A stretch of DNA of 64,000 bases from an uncultured Parabacteroides sp. (GTDB taxonomy: Bacteria > Bacteroidota > Bacteroidia > Bacteroidales > Tannerellaceae), in NCBI GenBank assembly GCA_910577325.1, contig CAJTMR010000005.1:1-64000 (forward strand), read 5' to 3'. Below the pieces are notes generated by a model. That model did not search any database, was not told the DNA's origin, and saw only the letters and a list, made by a program, of their open reading frames with translations. This document shows positions 60,746 to 64,000 of this stretch, one piece after another (positions within the stretch are counted from its first letter, which is position 1; every line of letters starts with the position of its first letter). The translations under genes were made by a program, and so were the position numbers.

Positions 60746-61303
60746 ATGAAACAAATTCTTACCCTGATTTTCGTATTATTCGTTTGTTTGTCGGGAAAAG
60801 CACAGGAAATCGAGATCAGTGGAAGTCGCAAGGCCGTCCGTACCTCAGGTGATGTGTTGGCGTTCGTAACCCCTGTGGCGAGTTTGGCCACCGTACTGGT
60901 GTTGCAGGATTGGCAAGGACTGAAGCAAGGCGCTTTGGCAGGAGTTTCTACTATAGGTATGACGTTCGCTCTGAAACATCTGATCAAAAAAGAGCGGCCA
61001 GACGGCAGTGACAAACATTCGTTTCCATCCATGCATACCTCGGTATCGTTTACAGGAGCCGCGTTTATCCAACGACGCTATGGCTGGAAATGGGGAATTC
61101 CGGCATACGCAATCGCCTCGTATGTAGGATGGAGCCGGACATACGCCAAAAAGCATGATTGGTGGGACGTAATAGCGGGAGCCGCTCTCGGAGCCGGAAG
61201 CGCTTACATTTTCACCCGTCCGTTTGCAGCGAAGCACAACTTGTCTATCAGCCCTGTAGCGAGCGATAAACATTTCGGCCTATATGCTTCCATAACATTT
61301 TAG
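60746..61303 (+). CDS. PAP2-family membrane phosphatase
   Basis: A 185-residue protein with signal peptide (MKQILTLIFVLFVCLSGKAQ). The PAP2 motifs are KKERPDGSD (about 76-84), SFPSMHTS (about 88-95) and SRTYAKKHDWWDV (about 130-142), giving the catalytic His pair. It could dephosphorylate undecaprenyl pyrophosphate, phosphatidic acid or a lipid A phosphate. It shares this stretch with dgkA, which makes or uses phosphatidic acid, so a lipid-phosphate role is plausible. Confidence 0.9.
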   Translation: MKQILTLIFVLFVCLSGKAQEIEISGSRKAVRTSGDVLAFVTPVASLATVLVLQDWQGLKQGALAGVSTIGMTFALKHLIKKERPDGSDKHSFPSMHTSVSFTGAAFIQRRYGWKWGIPAYAIASYVGWSRTYAKKHDWWDVIAGAALGAGSAYIFTRPFAAKHNLSISPVASDKHFGLYASITF

Positions 61304-61354
61304 AAGTTAAACCCGACCACGCAATCCCAGCAAAGTAGGGTTTAACTTCTAAAA
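61298..61354. terminator. Bidirectional terminator-like hairpin
   Basis: TTTTAGAAGTTAAACCC (61298-61314) and GGGTTTAACTTCTAAAA (61338-61354) form a perfect 17-bp inverted repeat with a 23-base loop. It includes the PAP2 stop codon and lies between converging genes. T-rich stem ends give a short U tract on both strands. Confidence 0.75.
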
Positions 61355-61372
61355 TAATATCATAGTCAATCT

Positions 61373-62647
61373 TCATTCATAATGCAGAGCATCCGTCGGC
61401 CTTAATCTCGACGCTTTCCGTGCCGGGAACCAAATGCCTGTAAAAATCATCGTTTGCAGGATAAACAACGAAACGACAGCGACCAGCAAGACACGGCCTC
61501 CCGTATAAGGTAAATCGTAGACATTCAGGATTTCGGCTCGTAACAAATTCACATAGATCAGCAACGCCGGGAATACCGCTACCGACGTCAGGCAAAGGCC
61601 TTCCAGAAAGAACAGCTTCCCTATAGCCGACCTGGATGCTCCCATCACCATACGGATACCGATTTCGGAACGCCGCAATCGTGTCCGCAGCCAAAACGTC
61701 CCGAACACACCGAGAAAAGCGGTCAGCAAAACAAACAACAAGACATACATCATCGGTTCCACATTCTGCTTCATCTCCGTATCGATACCCTTCGCGACCT
61801 CGTCTTCCATGCTGATAATCGAAGAGACATATATCTGTCCGGCCCAAAGACGCTCCGCCATCTCACGTTCGAAATACTCCCTGAAATGGACATCGCTGCC
61901 TTCCCGGACACGAACCCACAGTTCCATACGCTGTGCCTGGTTCTGCTGTAAACGTTCATTCCATTCTTGCCGAGACATCAACAGGAAGAAAGAGGCTTGG
62001 TAAGGTCGGAACGGACGACTTTTCAGATCCATGAAGACTCCAAAAGCAGGATAAGGCTCACGCACATCATTGCCGGTATCCATGTAAAGCGTATCGCCCG
62101 GAACATCCGCCACACTCGCATATCCAAACTGATCGCAAGCCAGCCGGGAAACAAGCAGCCGGGAACGATCAGCCTCGCGCAAGTCCAACAGTTTCCCGTT
62201 GTGATCACACAAACGAAAAACCCTCAAATAGCCTTCGTCGACCGCACGTCCTTGCAAATTAGCTTGGCCCAAGCTGTCCCTGCGGAACACCGTAGTCCAC
62301 CATCCCCCTCCTGCAACCGGAGAAGCCGAAGTGGAAATACCGACCTCCTCCACATCCGGATAAAGCCTCACCTGCCCGACAAGCTGCTCCAGCATCTCGC
62401 TCTCGGTCTGTTCCAGTTCGTCGGCAGGCCGGTAACCGATCGCTCCCGGCGCCAGCCGTTTCAGCTTCAACTGGTAAGTGTTTGTCACATCAAAACCGCG
62501 CGGCTCCATGTAATTTTTCAACTTGATCCACGAAAAGTCGACCTCCATCAGCAAGAACAGGAAGACAACGGTCAACTCCAACAACAGCCAAACCGTCTGC
62601 CGTCTTTCACTCCACAATTGTTTTATAACCACTTGAAACATATTCAT
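61373..62647 (-). CDS. MacB/FtsX-type ABC transporter permease
   Basis: A 424-residue permease using the ATG at 62647; it is joined to the preceding permease by a TGATG overlap. One N-terminal helix (about 20-37), a periplasmic MacB-type domain, and three C-terminal helices (MYVLLFVLLTAFLGVFGTFWL; LFFLEGLCLTSVAVFPALLIY; a final helix ending near ARKASRLRPTDALHYE). Paired with the second permease, it forms the membrane part of an efflux or lipoprotein-type ABC transporter. Confidence 0.88.
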   Translation of the reverse strand: MNMFQVVIKQLWSERRQTVWLLLELTVVFLFLLMEVDFSWIKLKNYMEPRGFDVTNTYQLKLKRLAPGAIGYRPADELEQTESEMLEQLVGQVRLYPDVEEVGISTSASPVAGGGWWTTVFRRDSLGQANLQGRAVDEGYLRVFRLCDHNGKLLDLREADRSRLLVSRLACDQFGYASVADVPGDTLYMDTGNDVREPYPAFGVFMDLKSRPFRPYQASFFLLMSRQEWNERLQQNQAQRMELWVRVREGSDVHFREYFEREMAERLWAGQIYVSSIISMEDEVAKGIDTEMKQNVEPMMYVLLFVLLTAFLGVFGTFWLRTRLRRSEIGIRMVMGASRSAIGKLFFLEGLCLTSVAVFPALLIYVNLLRAEILNVYDLPYTGGRVLLVAVVSLFILQTMIFTGIWFPARKASRLRPTDALHYE

Positions 62648-63930
62648 CACGCATTTAATGCCTCTACAATCTGACGTCGGGCGACACGCCAAGCTGGAAT
62701 ACCAATTGAGAGAAAATTAATAAAAAGACATATCAAGAATGCCACAGGAAACAACCAAGGCGTAAACAACATGTCAGCCGTCAACCGCACATCCGTCCGC
62801 TCCAGCAAACCGTCTTTAGCAAGAAAGAAAAACAGGACGGAAAAACATTGTCCTAACACACATCCGATCACCGTTACAATCAGGCTTTCATAAAGCATCT
62901 GTCCCACCACGCGCGAAGAGGTCGCACCGAACGCCTTCCTCAATCCGATTTCCGGCTGCCGTCTCCGGATCTGGCTAAAGGCCAGCCCCAGCATATTGAA
63001 CACCGGCAAAAAGAAAAACAACAACGCTAAGCAAAGCATGCCGGAAAAAAGTGCACTCAACTTCTCCTCATGCCAACGCTGGAACATCCTCTGCGTCGCC
63101 GTATGCGGTTGCGTGAACAAGTCCGCCTGCCAGTCCTGCAAATTGGAATTATAACGTCTCACGTTCCGTACCACTTCTTCCCGAACCGCCGGGAAGTCCG
63201 CTGCCGAAGCAGCCAGCAAGCAGACATTCAGACCGCCGCATACACCACCAGCGTTCACCTCAGCCATCATCACCTCGTCGCACGTATAAGGCACAAACAC
63301 CTGCCCGTACACTTCCGAAACTGCCTCACTGACAGGCTTCACTATACCGCATACCTGATATTCTACATACTCGATCAACAAGGTTTCCCCTATCACCTCC
63401 GTCGCACCGAACAATTCGCGAGCGACATCTTCTGTCAACACAGCCTGCCGTCGAGCACTCCGAACACTCGCTTCATCATACGGCTTGCCGGCCACGAACA
63501 CAAAGTCGAACACACGCCAAAAGTCACCATTCGTCTTCCGCTGTGCAAACTCACCGCCCTTCTTCCGTCCGGGAGACGAAAGCCGAACCTGCCCCGTCCC
63601 ACCGGACATGACCGCGACCTCCTCAACCGTCTTCAACTCCTCGAACACCTGACGAACGAAAGGGACGCCCAAGCCATCCATCCACCGACCACCGGTCGGC
63701 ACTTTACGCCCATCCGAATCCACTTTCACCATATCCGACTGTACCCCAGTCACGTAAAGCATCCTCCCACGAGCCGATACCGGAGCGTATGACGAAGTAC
63801 GCACAATGTAAAACTGAACCAAAACCAACAACATCGCGGCAGACAACGTAGTACCCATAATCATCAATACGCTCATCAAAGGGTTCTCCAGAAGCGAAGC
63901 CCACGCTTGTTTCAAGTATTGCTTATACAT
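62647..63930 (-). CDS. MacB/FtsX-type ABC transporter permease
   Basis: A 427-residue permease: N-terminal helix (ENPLMSVLMIMGTTLSAAMLL), a periplasmic MacB core (about 50-270), and three C-terminal helices (LFSGMLCLALLFFFLPVF, MLYESLIVTVIGCVLGQCF, WLFPVAFLICLFINFLSIG). The IGLRKAFGATSSRVVGQML motif is the coupling-helix region. The C-terminal GIPAWRVARRQIVEALNA is standard for the family. The gene upstream, at the window end, appears to encode the ATP-binding subunit. Confidence 0.88.
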   Translation of the reverse strand: MYKQYLKQAWASLLENPLMSVLMIMGTTLSAAMLLVLVQFYIVRTSSYAPVSARGRMLYVTGVQSDMVKVDSDGRKVPTGGRWMDGLGVPFVRQVFEELKTVEEVAVMSGGTGQVRLSSPGRKKGGEFAQRKTNGDFWRVFDFVFVAGKPYDEASVRSARRQAVLTEDVARELFGATEVIGETLLIEYVEYQVCGIVKPVSEAVSEVYGQVFVPYTCDEVMMAEVNAGGVCGGLNVCLLAASAADFPAVREEVVRNVRRYNSNLQDWQADLFTQPHTATQRMFQRWHEEKLSALFSGMLCLALLFFFLPVFNMLGLAFSQIRRRQPEIGLRKAFGATSSRVVGQMLYESLIVTVIGCVLGQCFSVLFFFLAKDGLLERTDVRLTADMLFTPWLFPVAFLICLFINFLSIGIPAWRVARRQIVEALNA

Positions 63931-63965
63931 ACATTGTATATTTATTAATCATTCAGATACAGCCC

Positions 63966-63998
63966 CTACATCACCTGCCGTCCGTCAAAGAAGCGCAC
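63966..63998 (-). CDS. C-terminal end of an ABC ATP-binding protein (partial)
   Basis: The minus-strand frame at the window edge ends VRFFDGRQVM-stop. The pattern DGR followed by a hydrophobic pair is common at the C-terminus of MacB-type ATPases (as in LxDGxIV). It lies 35 bases before the permease start. Only about 10 residues are visible, so this is inference. Confidence 0.4.
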   Translation of the reverse strand: MRFFDGRQVM

Positions 63999-64000
63999 AG

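Overview
The window reads as chromosome of a gut-type Bacteroidota, order Bacteroidales; Parabacteroides or a close relative is my best guess, but that is inference. The support is a SusC/SusD uptake locus with ECF sigma factor and FecR anti-sigma, type V (FimA/Mfa1-like) fimbrillin genes, the Lnb/DUF4105 lipoprotein acyltransferase, a 1117-residue SecA, LptC/LptE of the Bacteroidota kind, and many matches to the Bacteroidales -7 promoter box TAnnTTTG in front of genes.

Layout. 0-9.6 kb: a DUF6051 hydrolase, a GH78 rhamnosidase-like enzyme, a four-gene operon for 2-oxoacid (indolepyruvate-type) oxidoreductase (iorA, iorB, a TlpA thioredoxin, a flavodoxin/ferredoxin protein), mltG, tRNA-Ser(GCU) and a BamE-like lipoprotein. 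9.6-12.3 kb: a GtrB-like glycosyltransferase, GtrA-like flippase, an unknown 252-residue protein and a DUF4491 protein. 13.2-16 kb: secG, a TPR protein, lptE and a sigma-54 activator in one operon. 16-19 kb: an acyltransferase, CDP-alcohol phosphatidyltransferase, SDR and cytidylyltransferase operon that looks like a phospholipid head-group pathway. 19.3-30.4 kb: pdxA, a DUF4837 lipoprotein, rlmN, and an envelope cluster (ppiD, a CNNM/CorC protein, lptC, a TPR protein, an outer-membrane protein, coaX). 30.5-42 kb: a polysaccharide utilisation locus (GH2 enzyme with C-terminal F5/8 domain, SusD, SusC with STN domain, FecR, ECF sigma). 43-47.7 kb: a three-gene type V fimbria operon (tip adhesin, FimB/Mfa2-like anchor, fimbrillin). 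48-55.4 kb: Lnb, an alkaline-phosphatase-fold protein lacking catalytic residues, secA and a TPR protein. 55.5-64 kb: a sensor kinase/sigma-54 response regulator pair, a TolC-family protein, diacylglycerol kinase, a small conserved protein, a PAP2 phosphatase, and two MacB/FtsX-type permeases that continue out of the window.

The most unusual feature is a pair of related non-coding elements of about 720 bp (12380-13102 and 42090-42807). Each is bounded by a 16-bp terminal inverted repeat. Its arms form a long imperfect inverted repeat carrying twelve ATGATAG/CTATCAT heptamer positions in a mirror-symmetric order, and its centre carries three copies of ACCCGGGTCT (or one-base variants) at exactly 23-bp spacing. 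Neither copy has a convincing protein-coding gene. They look like members of an undescribed non-autonomous mobile or replication/regulatory element family. Other points of interest are an in-frame fusion of a DNA-binding-like segment to the Lnb signal peptide, a catalytically dead alkaline-phosphatase homologue next to secA, two 22-bp direct repeats upstream of the ior promoter, and a fimbrial tip protein with two lectin-like modules.
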